A DNA stretch of 64,000 bases from Chitinolyticbacter albus (GTDB lineage: Bacteria; Pseudomonadota; Gammaproteobacteria; Burkholderiales; Chitinibacteraceae). Within the stretch, counting starts at the first letter, position 1; each line of letters starts with the position of its first letter. Of the stretch, positions 17,633-26,610 are shown in pieces. A program made the translations under genes and the position numbers. The stretch lies in contig NZ_JANBVF010000021.1 in the NCBI RefSeq assembly GCF_024437655.1, positions 35,408 through 99,407 of the forward strand. The letters are read 5' to 3'. The notes beneath the pieces were generated by a model that was given only the letters and a program-made list of their open reading frames with translations, was not told the origin of the DNA and ran no database searches.

Positions 17633-18097
17633 TCAGTTGGCGTCGTCGCGGTATTCGACGGTGTCCGGCATCAGCCGCACGGTCGGTCGCTTGAACGGGG
17701 TGAGCTTGCCGACGGCTTGACCCGCCGCGGCGACGTAATTGGGAAAGGCGTACACGCCGATGGCCTTGCCGTGGCGGCGGGGCATGGGCGCGGCCGCGAT
17801 CACCGTGGCCGGTGGCACTTCCAGCGGCACCACGTCGATGCCGGTCGCCAGGCTCGCCTGCAGCGCGCGCTTTTGCGCAAACCATTCGGGGCCGGTCTTG
17901 GGCAGCAGCGCCAGCGCGTTCACGTCGTAGACGAACACCAGATCGAGCGCCGTCGCGTTGTCGCCATTGGCGCCGATCTCGGCCACCACGCGTACCGATT
18001 TCACCTCGGCGGGCAAGGGATCGCCGTACACCCATTTCTTCACCGTGGTGCAACCGGCCAGCAGTGCGATCAGCGCAAGGAGGAAAACGCGTTTCAT
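17633..18097 (-). CDS. tssJ: type VI secretion system outer-membrane lipoprotein TssJ
   Basis: A 154-residue lipoprotein. A signal peptide of 15 residues ends in the lipobox LLAGC (Cys16), so the mature protein is anchored in a membrane and, as TssJ, in the outer membrane. The beta-sandwich strands VKSVRVVAEIGANGDNATALDLVFVYD and VIAAAPMP fit the TssJ fold that contacts the TssM C-terminus. It follows the DUF4150 gene by 4 nt and precedes tssK. Confidence 0.93.
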   Translation of the reverse strand: MKRVFLLALIALLAGCTTVKKWVYGDPLPAEVKSVRVVAEIGANGDNATALDLVFVYDVNALALLPKTGPEWFAQKRALQASLATGIDVVPLEVPPATVIAAAPMPRRHGKAIGVYAFPNYVAAAGQAVGKLTPFKRPTVRLMPDTVEYRDDAN

Positions 18098-18101
18098 CAG
18101 C

Positions 18102-18500
18102 TCATCCCAACAGGATCACGCGGAACTGCGCCGGCGTGAGCGAAGCGCCCACGGTGTTGGGCAGCATGCCGTTCTGCAGCGACAGCGAGGTGAGCCGCAT
18201 CGCGAACACCGCCGACACCAGCACCTTGAAACTGCCCAGCACCTGGCGATCCGGCCCGATCACCACGTTGGAGATCAATCCCGTGGCAACGCCTGGCTCG
18301 TCGCCGTTGCTGACCGTGCCCTGCGTCAGCATGTTCTCGGCGAGCCCGCCACCGAACAGGATGTTGAACACCGACGGGATATGGCTGAACGACATCGCGA
18401 TATTGGGAAACGGCAGCGGAATCGGCCCTGCCGGCGTCGGCACCTTGCACACGTCGGGGAACGCGAAATTCATCACCCCGAGATTGACGTTGGCGAACAT
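18102..18500 (-). CDS. PAAR-like DUF4150 protein
   Basis: A 132-residue DUF4150-type protein. DUF4150 proteins are PAAR-like spike tips that cap VgrG trimers and can carry or dock effectors. The N-terminal FANVNLGVMNFAFPDVCKVPTPAGPIPLPFPNIA is the characteristic DUF4150 opening, and there is no C-terminal toxin extension, so it would act as an independent tip. GGAGG lies 5 nt upstream of the ATG. It belongs to the cargo module with the DUF3540 and DUF2169 genes. Confidence 0.88.
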   Translation of the reverse strand: MFANVNLGVMNFAFPDVCKVPTPAGPIPLPFPNIAMSFSHIPSVFNILFGGGLAENMLTQGTVSNGDEPGVATGLISNVVIGPDRQVLGSFKVLVSAVFAMRLTSLSLQNGMLPNTVGASLTPAQFRVILLG

Positions 18501-18512
18501 GGAACTCCTCCC

Positions 18513-19058
18513 TCAACCCATCGAAATCCGGTCGGCATCGACCTTCACGTCCTTCTCCGCCGTCATCAGCGCCTGCTTGCCGTGCAGGCGCAGTAGCTGG
18601 CGCGCATCGAGCAGGTATTGCTCGGCACGGCCGACGTAGTGGCGGGTCTGCTCGACCAGGGTGTCGGTCACCGTGGTGAAGAGATTGCGGGCGTTCAGCG
18701 TCAGCGTGCCGGTGGCCGAGGCCAGCGACATATCACCCAGCGCGCGCAGCGTGATCGTCTCGGCGGCGTTGAAGGCAATGGCTGGCTGGTTGATCGCCAG
18801 TTGCCGGGCGCCGGGTACCGACAGCACCGCCTCGTCGCCCGAGCGCGTCAACAGGTGCACGACAAAGCATTCGCCGCCGGCGCAGGCGGCAACGAGGGCA
18901 CGGTCCCCCGATTGCGGCGTCAACAGGCAGGAGGCCGCCTGGCAAGCGATGCGGCCGTCATCGAGCAGGAAGCGGCCGTCGTCGAGGGCGACGACGAGCA
19001 GCGCATCGGCCAGCGCCGGGATGACGGTGGTGGTCGAGCGGTCGTGGATTTGCATCAT
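18513..19058 (-). CDS. DUF3540 domain protein (T6SS cargo module)
   Basis: A 181-residue protein matching the DUF3540 pattern: an N-terminal barrel-like half (LLVVALDDGRFLLDDGRIACQAASCL) and a helical C-terminal half (RNLFTTVTDTLVEQTRHYVGRAEQYL...VDADRISMG). DUF3540 genes co-occur with DUF2169, pentapeptide and DUF4150 genes in T6SS loci and are thought to help assemble the spike-effector complex; the exact role is not established. The start overlaps the upstream pentapeptide gene by 4 nt. Confidence 0.82.
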   Translation of the reverse strand: MMQIHDRSTTTVIPALADALLVVALDDGRFLLDDGRIACQAASCLLTPQSGDRALVAACAGGECFVVHLLTRSGDEAVLSVPGARQLAINQPAIAFNAAETITLRALGDMSLASATGTLTLNARNLFTTVTDTLVEQTRHYVGRAEQYLLDARQLLRLHGKQALMTAEKDVKVDADRISMG

Positions 19059-20122
19059 GCGGCCTCCAAAAGGCCAGCCTGGGCGGCCAGCAGGAAAGAA
19101 TCGGTGCCCCGCGTGCCGCGGCGGCGTGCGCCGCTCCAGTCGCAGTGGCTGAAATCGGCGTCGTGCAGGCTAGCGTGATCGAACCGGGCGCGCGTGCAGT
19201 CGAGGTATTGCCCACGTGCATGCTCGAAGCGGGCGAAGGTGCAGTCGGCGCCGGCGAGCGACACGCGCTCCAGGCGCGCGCCGGTCCACACGCTCTTGGC
19301 CAGTTGCGCGCCATCGAACCGGCAACCGGTCAGGCGCGCCTCCTGGAAGATGGCGCCCGAGAGATCGGCGCCGCGGCAATCGGCGTCGACGAGTTCGGCG
19401 CCGAGCAGCAGCAGGTTGGCGGCACTGGCGTCGACGAGCCGGGTGCCGCATAGCCTTGCCTGGCGCAAATTGGAGCCGGTCAGCGTGGCGCCGGTGAGAT
19501 CGGTGCCCGTCAGGTCGGCGCCCATCAGCGTGCAGCGGGTCAGCGTGGCGCCGGCCAGCGACTTGCCGGCCAGATTGGCGTTGAGCAGCACCGCGACGTC
19601 GGCGCTGATGCCGGCCAGCGAGACATGGGCGAGGTCGATATCCTGCAGCACGCCCTGGTCGAGCCGCGCGCCGTCGAGCCGCAATCCGGCGGCTTCCCCT
19701 TCGAGCACCGCCGAGCGCAGCAAGGTGAGCCGCGAGCCGTCCATGCCGCTCAGCTTGCAACGCACCAGCGACGACAGCGCCAGCGTGGCCCCGCGCCAGT
19801 CGCTGGCACTCAGGTCCGATTCAATCAGCGACAGCAGCTCGTAGTGCCCGCCCGCCCAGCGCGATCCGGCCAGCATGCACTGGACGAAATGCGTGGTGTA
19901 GAGCCTGCCTTGGGAGAAATCGACGCCGGTCAGATCGCACTCGATAAAGGTGGTGCCGGTCAGATCGGCCCCGGCAAGCTCCGCGCCGACCAGCACGCAT
20001 TGTTGCAACACGAGGCCCGCCAGCGAGCGGCCGCGCGCGTCAAGGCCGGCGAGGTTCGCCTTCGCCAGCGGCCGGCCCAGCCTTATCGCCTTGTCGATGT
20101 CCACCCAGCGCTCATCGCTCAT
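19055..20122 (-). CDS. pentapeptide-repeat protein
   Basis: A 355-residue protein made almost entirely of A(D/N)LxG-type pentapeptide repeats (for example GADLTGTTF, GADLTGTDL, DLSGAIFQEARLTG), which fold into a right-handed quadrilateral beta-helix. The ATG at 20122 is chosen because it overlaps the end of the upstream gene by 4 nt and begins a non-repeat cap (MSDERWVDIDKAIRLGR). Neighbouring DUF2169, DUF3540 and DUF4150 genes indicate a role in T6SS spike or effector loading. Topoisomerase mimicry, as in Qnr/MfpA, is an alternative for pentapeptide proteins but fits this context poorly. Confidence 0.85.
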   Translation of the reverse strand: MSDERWVDIDKAIRLGRPLAKANLAGLDARGRSLAGLVLQQCVLVGAELAGADLTGTTFIECDLTGVDFSQGRLYTTHFVQCMLAGSRWAGGHYELLSLIESDLSASDWRGATLALSSLVRCKLSGMDGSRLTLLRSAVLEGEAAGLRLDGARLDQGVLQDIDLAHVSLAGISADVAVLLNANLAGKSLAGATLTRCTLMGADLTGTDLTGATLTGSNLRQARLCGTRLVDASAANLLLLGAELVDADCRGADLSGAIFQEARLTGCRFDGAQLAKSVWTGARLERVSLAGADCTFARFEHARGQYLDCTRARFDHASLHDADFSHCDWSGARRRGTRGTDSFLLAAQAGLLEAA

Positions 20123-22779
20123 GCCACACTCCGGTTCGGTTCCAGCCTGACCCTGGCCCAGATCGCATCGCCGATGTCGGCGCTCGAGAAATCGGCTTGC
20201 ACCAGGTTGGCCTCGGTGAAATCGGCGCCACGGCAATCGCTTTGCCGCAACAGCGCCTGGTAGAAATCGGCGCCACGCGCGTCGGCGCCGGCGAGCGTCG
20301 CCTGCATGAACAGCGAGCGCGCAAAGACGCCGGCTGCGAGATCCGCACCGCGCAGATCGGCCTCGCCGAAGTCGCAGCCGATCAGGCGGGACGCGCCCAG
20401 ATCCGCGCCCTGCATGGCGGCGCCACGCCAGGAACTGGCCGAGGCCGAGGCGCCACGCAGCGAAGCGCCTTGCCAGTCGGCCTTGCCGCCCAGCGGACAC
20501 GAGGTCCAGCTCGCACCATCCCAGCGGCTGCGAGGCAGGCTGGCGTCGAGCAAGGTGGTCCGCACCAGTTGCGCGCCGCTGAAATCGGCGTCGGCGAGCA
20601 CGGCATTGAGCAGCACGCTCTTGTCGAGCAGCGCGCCCAGCCAGCGACTGCTGGACGCCTGGGCGCCGAGCAGCAGCGCCGTTTCCAGCCGAGCTCCTGA
20701 CAGGTCCGCTCCATCGAGCACGATCTCGGGGGCCACCCAGTCCTTGAGCTGGCAGCCGATCAGTCTGGCCTGCGGCCAGGCGGCCTCCAGCGCCATCACC
20801 CCGGTGAGATCGGCGCCGGAAAAATCCGTCGCCGTGCCACGGCTGCCGCACAGATTGGCGCCGGCGAGCCGGCACGCGGTGAAATCGGCGTTATCGAGCC
20901 GCGTGGCGCTCAGCACGGCGCCGGCGAGGTTGGCGCCTGCCAGGCGCGTGCCGCTTAGATTGGCGTGCTCCAGCATCACCTCGCGCAGGTCGGCACCGGA
21001 GAAATCGAGTCCGGACAGATCGGCGCCCGCCAGGTCGCGCCCGGCAAGCGAAGCGCCGCCACGCAGCCATTGCAGCGCCAACTCGCCCAGCCAGCGCGCC
21101 AGTTCAGGCGGCAAGGACTCGACGCCGGGCCTGGGCGCGGCGCGGCGGGCGGCACGCTCGCGCGCGGCCCGTTCGGCAAGGCCAGCGCGGGCTTGCGCCA
21201 GTTGTTCCGGCGAAATCGGCGCGCCGTTGGCGATGGCATTGTCGAGCGCGGCCGATAGTGCCTCGGCCTCGGCGTCGACCTGCGCTTGCGCCGCGTCCGG
21301 CGGCAGCAGATCGAACGCCGGCAGGCTGGCGCGTGCATACGCTTCCTGTTGCTGCACCCGCATTTCCTTGGCTTGCGGCTGCACCTGCGGCATGGCGGCC
21401 AGCTCGGCTTGCTGTGCTTCGGCCTTGGTTTTGGCGGCGTCGACGAGCGCCTTGGCGCTGGCCACCATCTCAGTCAGGTCGAAATCGCTCTCGGCCACCT
21501 GCTCGGCGCTCAGCGTGGGGAAGTCGGCCTCTTCGGCGCGCGGCGGCTGGTGGTCGGTCGGTGGCGCGATGCCGGCCTCGCGCCAGAACTCGGCATCGAG
21601 CTCGTCGAGCTGCGCCTGGCGCTGCGCCTGCTCGCTGGCCTGCGCCAGCGCCTTGCGCGCCGCACGATCGGTCGCCTGCGCCGGTGTGAAACTCGCCGCG
21701 ATCTGCGATTCGTTGAAGGCGTGCTGCGCCGCGGTTTCCGGGTCGAGCCGCAACGCCAGCACGTCGCGGTAATACGCCAGCGAGCGCGCGTCGTGCGCGG
21801 CCTCGTAACCGACGATGACGGTGGCGATGTCCAGCCCTTCGGCGGTGTCGATCGCCGTTTCGCCGTGCCACACCATCAGTCCCAGCCGCTCGCCGGGGAA
21901 GAACCACACGGTATCGCAGCACAGCGGCACCGCCTCCAGCGCCGACAAGGGCTGGCCCTGCCGCTGCACGAAGGCGCGCGCGGCCAGCGTGGGCAGTGTG
22001 CCCTCGATCCGCGGCAGTTCCGGGTGCATGCCCTCGATGCGGTAGGTCTCGCCACCGGCGAAGAAACCCGACAGGCGCTGGTCCTCGGGCGCGCGCTGGA
22101 AGAAATCGTGGCCGGTGTCGCCGGCGAGGCCCGGTGCCTCGTGCGCCAGCCAATGCGCCTTGTAGCTGCCGACATGGTGCTTGCGCGGCGCCCAGCGCAG
22201 GTCGATGGGACCATAGCCCTGCGGCGCCAACCGGTGCAGGTGACCGCGCACCGGCGCATGGGGCGCCGCCACATTGGGCATGGCGCCACGGTTGGTTCCG
22301 AAGAAGGCGGTCAGCGGATTGGGCGCGTAGCCGCAACCGACCGGGTTGGCTGGGTGACGCGCCCCGCCGAAGGCGCGCTCCCAGGTCAACGGCATTTCGG
22401 TAAAGGGTTGCGGCTGGCCGATCTGGAACAGCGGGATCAGGCCGTACAGCCATTCGCGATCGCCGGTCACGCGCAGCGTCTTGTCGACGCCGGCGCACGC
22501 GAGGCGCACATCCATGGCCGCGACCGGGGCGCCGCCCGGCGCATGCGCCGAGCCGCACAGCAGCACCTCGCCTTGCGCCTTGGGCCAAACCTCGTCGAGC
22601 GGCTGCATCGCCGGCAGCTGCGGCAACACGCGCGGCCACTGCAGGTTCTCGGCGAGAAAGCGCGGGTTGTCCTCGCCCAGCCGGAAGAAGCCCAACGCAG
22701 CAATGGCAAAGCGATGCCGGCCTGCCAGCGTGTAGGGCCGATGCAGGATGCCGAGGGTGAGGGGCTTGATCGTTTTCAT
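20119..22779 (-). CDS. DUF2169 domain and pentapeptide-repeat fusion protein
   Basis: An 886-residue protein. Residues about 1-330 match DUF2169 (opening TLGILHRPYTLAGRHRFAIAALGFF; LTWERAFGG and NPVGCGY later), followed by a charged alpha-helical, coiled-coil-like linker of about 200 residues. From about residue 560 onward there are long pentapeptide repeats (GADLSGLDFSGADLREVML and so on). DUF2169 proteins are T6SS adaptors that act with VgrG and PAAR-like tips. The gene follows vgrG by 7 nt and overlaps the next gene by 4 nt. Confidence 0.88.
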   Translation of the reverse strand: MKTIKPLTLGILHRPYTLAGRHRFAIAALGFFRLGEDNPRFLAENLQWPRVLPQLPAMQPLDEVWPKAQGEVLLCGSAHAPGGAPVAAMDVRLACAGVDKTLRVTGDREWLYGLIPLFQIGQPQPFTEMPLTWERAFGGARHPANPVGCGYAPNPLTAFFGTNRGAMPNVAAPHAPVRGHLHRLAPQGYGPIDLRWAPRKHHVGSYKAHWLAHEAPGLAGDTGHDFFQRAPEDQRLSGFFAGGETYRIEGMHPELPRIEGTLPTLAARAFVQRQGQPLSALEAVPLCCDTVWFFPGERLGLMVWHGETAIDTAEGLDIATVIVGYEAAHDARSLAYYRDVLALRLDPETAAQHAFNESQIAASFTPAQATDRAARKALAQASEQAQRQAQLDELDAEFWREAGIAPPTDHQPPRAEEADFPTLSAEQVAESDFDLTEMVASAKALVDAAKTKAEAQQAELAAMPQVQPQAKEMRVQQQEAYARASLPAFDLLPPDAAQAQVDAEAEALSAALDNAIANGAPISPEQLAQARAGLAERAARERAARRAAPRPGVESLPPELARWLGELALQWLRGGASLAGRDLAGADLSGLDFSGADLREVMLEHANLSGTRLAGANLAGAVLSATRLDNADFTACRLAGANLCGSRGTATDFSGADLTGVMALEAAWPQARLIGCQLKDWVAPEIVLDGADLSGARLETALLLGAQASSSRWLGALLDKSVLLNAVLADADFSGAQLVRTTLLDASLPRSRWDGASWTSCPLGGKADWQGASLRGASASASSWRGAAMQGADLGASRLIGCDFGEADLRGADLAAGVFARSLFMQATLAGADARGADFYQALLRQSDCRGADFTEANLVQADFSSADIGDAIWARVRLEPNRSVA

Positions 22780-22786
22780 CGGCGCC

Positions 22787-25507
22787 TCACAGATAGATCT
22801 TCACGCCGACCATGATGTTGATGGTCACGCTTTTGGTTTCCATCTCGGGCTTGGCCGGCCGGTTGCTGTACTGGATGCCGCCGCCAGTGAATTCGAAGCT
22901 GTTCGAGATGCCGGAATTGTTGATCGTGGTGCTGATGCCCGCCGTGCTCGTCTGCAGCGACAGGCCCACCGTGCTGTCCGAAATGGTCATGCCGGTCACG
23001 CTGGACGAGAGGCTCATGCCCAGCGTGCTGTTGTCCAGCACCATGCCGGTGGTCGAGTTGGACATGCGCATGCCGGTCAGCGACTGGCTCATTGCCATGC
23101 CGGTCACGTCGGTGCCCATGCTCATGCCGACGACATTGGTGCTCTGGCTCATCCCGACCATCGAGCTGCCGATGTTCATGCCGGTGACGCTGTCGCTGGT
23201 GCTCATGCCGGTGATGTCGGTACGGTTGGCCATACCGGTCATGCCGACGCTGGTGGTGATGCCGACGGCGCTGATGCGCGCATCCATCGCCTGCACCGAC
23301 AGCGACTGGTCGATGTTGTGCAGCGTGTTGCTGCTGTTGATGCCAGTCATGATGGCGGCGTTGATCGCGTTACCCACGTGCAGCTCGGCGCTGCTGCGAT
23401 TGCCGACGGTGAGCGACAGGCTGTCGGAGTTGCCGAACATCTGGTTCTGCGACTTGGCATTGCCGTACATCGTGCTGTTGCTGTAGGTGTTGCCGTAGGT
23501 CTTGCCGATGCTGGCCTCGACCGCGCCCGCAGCATCCGGGTAGGACGACTCGGACGATTGCAGTGCGGGATCGCTCTTGCCGCGTATGCTTTCGCTGTAG
23601 GTACGCCCGGTCGCCGAAAAGCTCTTGTTTTCCTTGGCCCAGCTGTTGCTGTAGCCGCAGCCGTAGCTCCAGCTCTCGGAGAGGATGCCGGTCTCGCGGG
23701 TCTCGGAGGTGCTGTAGCTGTAGCCGGCGCCCTGCGAATAGCCAGCGTCCTTGAACACGCCGCGCTCATACGCGGCGGTGACGATATTGATCGCTGCCGG
23801 CAGGTCGTACTTGGAATTGATGCCGTAGCTGATGCGCTTGCCGTCGCCGTAGCTGGTGGAATAGCTGTTGCCGGTGTGGCTGCTGGCGGTCCAGGTCGAC
23901 GGCATGATCACCTTAGTGCCGTTGCTCTGGACGATGCTCTGCACCTCGGGCAGCTCGGATTCGTCCTGCGCCCGGCTCACCGTCACCGTCACGCCATACT
24001 CGGGCACCGTCTGCATGTGTGACGCCAGCTTCACCCACACCGTCGGCGCGTTCTCTTCGGTGGTGAAGCGCACGTAGATGCCCTTGGCGTCGAGCTTGCT
24101 CTGGTCCCCCCGCGTATCGAGCAGCTGCGCGTTCTGCGGGTTGTAGACGTTCTTGTCGTAATAACGCCAGTCGGGCGGCGGTGGAGGCGGCACCACCACC
24201 GCCAGCACCGCGCCCTGCTGCGTATCTGCGAGCGAGAACGGCGTGATCAGCCCGGCGGCGGCGCAAGCCTGGAACTGGTTGGTGTAGCTGCCATCAAGGC
24301 TGGCCTCGTGCTTGACCGACGTCAGCACGAAGGATTGGCCGGACAAGGACGGGCGCACCGGGTCGGGGTTGGCATCCGGCCCCCAGGGCTGGTTGCTCAG
24401 TGCGAACTGGTGGCCGACGTGGAAGAAGGCGCAGGTGCTGCCGCCCGAGAGTTGGCTCGTGGCGGTTTCCAGCGCCAGCTGCGTGTTCTCGGCGTACTCC
24501 TGCAGCTCGTTGCTGCTGTAGCCGTACTGGTAGATCTTGTACTGGTGGAACGGCAGCTCGCCACTGTCGGCCAGCGGCTGGTAGTGGTAATCGGTAGGCA
24601 CGGCGACGGCATCGCGCTCCCACGCCGCTTCCTGCCGTACCGCACTGCCGGTCACGCCGCTGGCCTGCAGCGACATCTGGTAGTTGTACTGCACGACGGT
24701 ATCGGGCTGGTGCTGGCCCAGCTCGTCGGTGAGCGAGGCGGTATAGCGCAGCGCGCGGCGATCGGCGTACACCTGTGGATAATCGGGCCGGTTGGCGAAC
24801 ACCACGGTATGGCCGGTCGGATCGTGTCGCATGTAGTAGTAGATGTGGGCCTTGCCCATCAGTCGGCGCAGCAATTCGTAATCGCTCTCGCCCGCCTGCA
24901 TCCAGTCCTGCACCCGGCATTCGGCCAGGTTTTCGCGACCCGAGGCATCCTGGCCCTTGATCGCCTCGACCGAGTACGCCACCCGGTGGCGGCGCATCAG
25001 TTCCTCGACCACCTCGCGCACGCTCTTGTGTGCGTAGATCTGGTAGCGGTTGGTCAGCGTGAGCTTGTAGAGCGCCGGCTTCATCGTCGCGCGGTACACG
25101 CCCTGGTCTTCCATCGCGAACGCGGTGACGATGCCGTTGAAGTACGCCACATTGCCGCGATTGCTGTTGCGAGCGTTCACCGCGTTGGCAAAATCGTCCG
25201 GTGGTGTGATTTTCCCGGCCACACCCGGATACTGGATGCCAACAGTGACCGGCCGGCCGATCAGGTCGGTGAAGCGCATCGGCTGCTGCGTCGTCGCTTC
25301 GGTGTTGGCGTGCAGCTCCAGCTGGAACTCGAACGGCTCGGAAACGCTCTCCTGCCCCGAGAAGCTCGCCAGGCGGAAGGTTTCGTCCGAGACGATGCGC
25401 CCGGGCAGGAACAGCGCCGCATGCAGGTACAGCCCCTGCGGATCGGACGGACTGACCTTCATGCCGCCGATCCGCTCGGCGATGCCCGGCACCACGCGAT
25501 CATTCAT
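22787..25507 (-). CDS. vgrG: type VI secretion system spike protein VgrG (TssI) with repetitive C-terminal needle
   Basis: A 906-residue VgrG, the trimeric spike that caps the Hcp tube. The N-terminal gp27-like part is typical (FSGQESVSEPFEFQLEL, YRATMKPALYKLTLTNRYQIY, then AECRVQDWMQAGESDYELLRRLMGKAHIYYYM). The C-terminal half is unusual: a Tyr/Ser-rich stretch (about 580-720) and then about 13 tandem nonapeptides of the form [TV]GMxxxxS[VT] before a 33-residue tail. ATG at 25507 has AGGAGG 6 nt upstream and overlaps the tssG stop; the open frame above it is discarded. No separate enzymatic domain is recognised at the C-terminus. Confidence 0.9.
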   Translation of the reverse strand: MNDRVVPGIAERIGGMKVSPSDPQGLYLHAALFLPGRIVSDETFRLASFSGQESVSEPFEFQLELHANTEATTQQPMRFTDLIGRPVTVGIQYPGVAGKITPPDDFANAVNARNSNRGNVAYFNGIVTAFAMEDQGVYRATMKPALYKLTLTNRYQIYAHKSVREVVEELMRRHRVAYSVEAIKGQDASGRENLAECRVQDWMQAGESDYELLRRLMGKAHIYYYMRHDPTGHTVVFANRPDYPQVYADRRALRYTASLTDELGQHQPDTVVQYNYQMSLQASGVTGSAVRQEAAWERDAVAVPTDYHYQPLADSGELPFHQYKIYQYGYSSNELQEYAENTQLALETATSQLSGGSTCAFFHVGHQFALSNQPWGPDANPDPVRPSLSGQSFVLTSVKHEASLDGSYTNQFQACAAAGLITPFSLADTQQGAVLAVVVPPPPPPDWRYYDKNVYNPQNAQLLDTRGDQSKLDAKGIYVRFTTEENAPTVWVKLASHMQTVPEYGVTVTVSRAQDESELPEVQSIVQSNGTKVIMPSTWTASSHTGNSYSTSYGDGKRISYGINSKYDLPAAINIVTAAYERGVFKDAGYSQGAGYSYSTSETRETGILSESWSYGCGYSNSWAKENKSFSATGRTYSESIRGKSDPALQSSESSYPDAAGAVEASIGKTYGNTYSNSTMYGNAKSQNQMFGNSDSLSLTVGNRSSAELHVGNAINAAIMTGINSSNTLHNIDQSLSVQAMDARISAVGITTSVGMTGMANRTDITGMSTSDSVTGMNIGSSMVGMSQSTNVVGMSMGTDVTGMAMSQSLTGMRMSNSTTGMVLDNSTLGMSLSSSVTGMTISDSTVGLSLQTSTAGISTTINNSGISNSFEFTGGGIQYSNRPAKPEMETKSVTINIMVGVKIYL
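22889..23239 (-). repeat. tandem nonapeptide repeats at VgrG C-terminus
   Basis: Thirteen consecutive 27-bp units encode nonapeptides such as TGMSTSDSV, TGMNIGSSM, VGMSQSTNV, VGMSMGTDV, TGMAMSQSL, TGMRMSNST and TGMVLDNST. Gly-Met (or Gly-Leu/Ile) is invariant at positions 2-3 and positions 8-9 are Ser/Thr plus a small hydrophobic residue. The period and residue pattern suggest a regular beta-solenoid extending the spike. Confidence 0.85.
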
Positions 25508-26610
25508 CGCGTACCTCCTGTCGGCGCGTAGGCCGGGATCAAGAACTGCACGCTGCGCGCGGCCTCGTCGGCCCCCGGCTGGTGCGAGCTGAGCCAGGCG
25601 GTTTGCGACAGCCGCATCGCGCTGCCGCCGTCCTCGCGGTTCAGCGTGGCGCGCGGCGCGCTGGGCGTATCGAGCCGCAGCACCACTTCCACGTCGACCC
25701 GGCGATCGAGCAGCAGGTGCACCAGCGCCACGAAGGCGGCGTAGCCGTTCTCCTGCCGCAGCAGCGGCAGCAAGGCGCGAAAGCGCGCGTAATCGAGCGT
25801 CGCCACCGTGAGGCGCACCCTGGCCTGCTGATCCCAGTAGCGCCCGCCCACCAGGCAATCACGGCCCAGCCGGTTGCCATGCCGCCCGAGCAGCTGGCGA
25901 TCGCCGGGTTCGATGTTGCGCCACGCGCCGACCAGCTGGGTCAGTGCGACCGGCACGCCCAGATAGCGCGACAGCACATGCTCGACCGTGGTGGCACTCT
26001 TGCGGCAATTGGCCAAGAGGCCCGCGAGTCCCAGCCAGGCACGCTCGGGCAGCGGGATCTGCGCGGCGAGCTCGGGCAGGCCCACGCCCATCAGCGCGCC
26101 GAGGTACTGCGCGTAACGCGTTTGCGCTGGCGCCAGGTGGTTGAGGCCCACTTCCTGCCGCGCCTTGATCTGGTGGCGCAGCGCATTGCTGCGGTGGTTG
26201 AACACATCGAGAAAAGCCGCCATCGCCGGCTCGCCGGCGCGCATTTCGTCGCGCACCCATTCGGTATACGGTTCGGGCAAGGGCCCGAGCTCGCCGGCCA
26301 CGCAGTAATTGGGCGTGGTGAGCTCGATCAGGTCGGGTGCCAGGGGCTCCTGCGTGCTTGCGCTGCGGCGCGGGCGCCGCCGCGACAGCCGCGTGACTTC
26401 GCGTCCGGGAAACGCTGCGGAGAGCTCGCCGCGAAAGCGCAAGCGCTCGTCGATGCCCCAGGGCTTGAGCGGCTGCAACTGCCCGTTTGCGCCGCGCGCG
26501 CGCGGCTGCCAGCGCAGCAGGCGCACCAGCTGGAAGATGTTGAACCGGCCGAACTCCTCGGCCAGCGTCGCCCTTAAAGGACGGGCTGTGCGCCTATCAG
26601 CGGCGGCCAT
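25504..26610 (-). CDS. tssG: type VI secretion system baseplate protein TssG
   Basis: A 368-residue TssG (ImpH/VasB family), a wedge component of the T6SS baseplate with TssF, TssE and TssK. Typical segments include EEFGRFNIFQLVRLL near the N-terminus, FLDVFNHRSNALRHQ in the middle and ARVRLTVATLDYARFRALLP towards the end. The start lies 37 nt inside the end of tssF, so the two genes are translationally linked, and the stop overlaps the vgrG start. Confidence 0.93.
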   Translation of the reverse strand: MAAADRRTARPLRATLAEEFGRFNIFQLVRLLRWQPRARGANGQLQPLKPWGIDERLRFRGELSAAFPGREVTRLSRRRPRRSASTQEPLAPDLIELTTPNYCVAGELGPLPEPYTEWVRDEMRAGEPAMAAFLDVFNHRSNALRHQIKARQEVGLNHLAPAQTRYAQYLGALMGVGLPELAAQIPLPERAWLGLAGLLANCRKSATTVEHVLSRYLGVPVALTQLVGAWRNIEPGDRQLLGRHGNRLGRDCLVGGRYWDQQARVRLTVATLDYARFRALLPLLRQENGYAAFVALVHLLLDRRVDVEVVLRLDTPSAPRATLNREDGGSAMRLSQTAWLSSHQPGADEAARSVQFLIPAYAPTGGTR

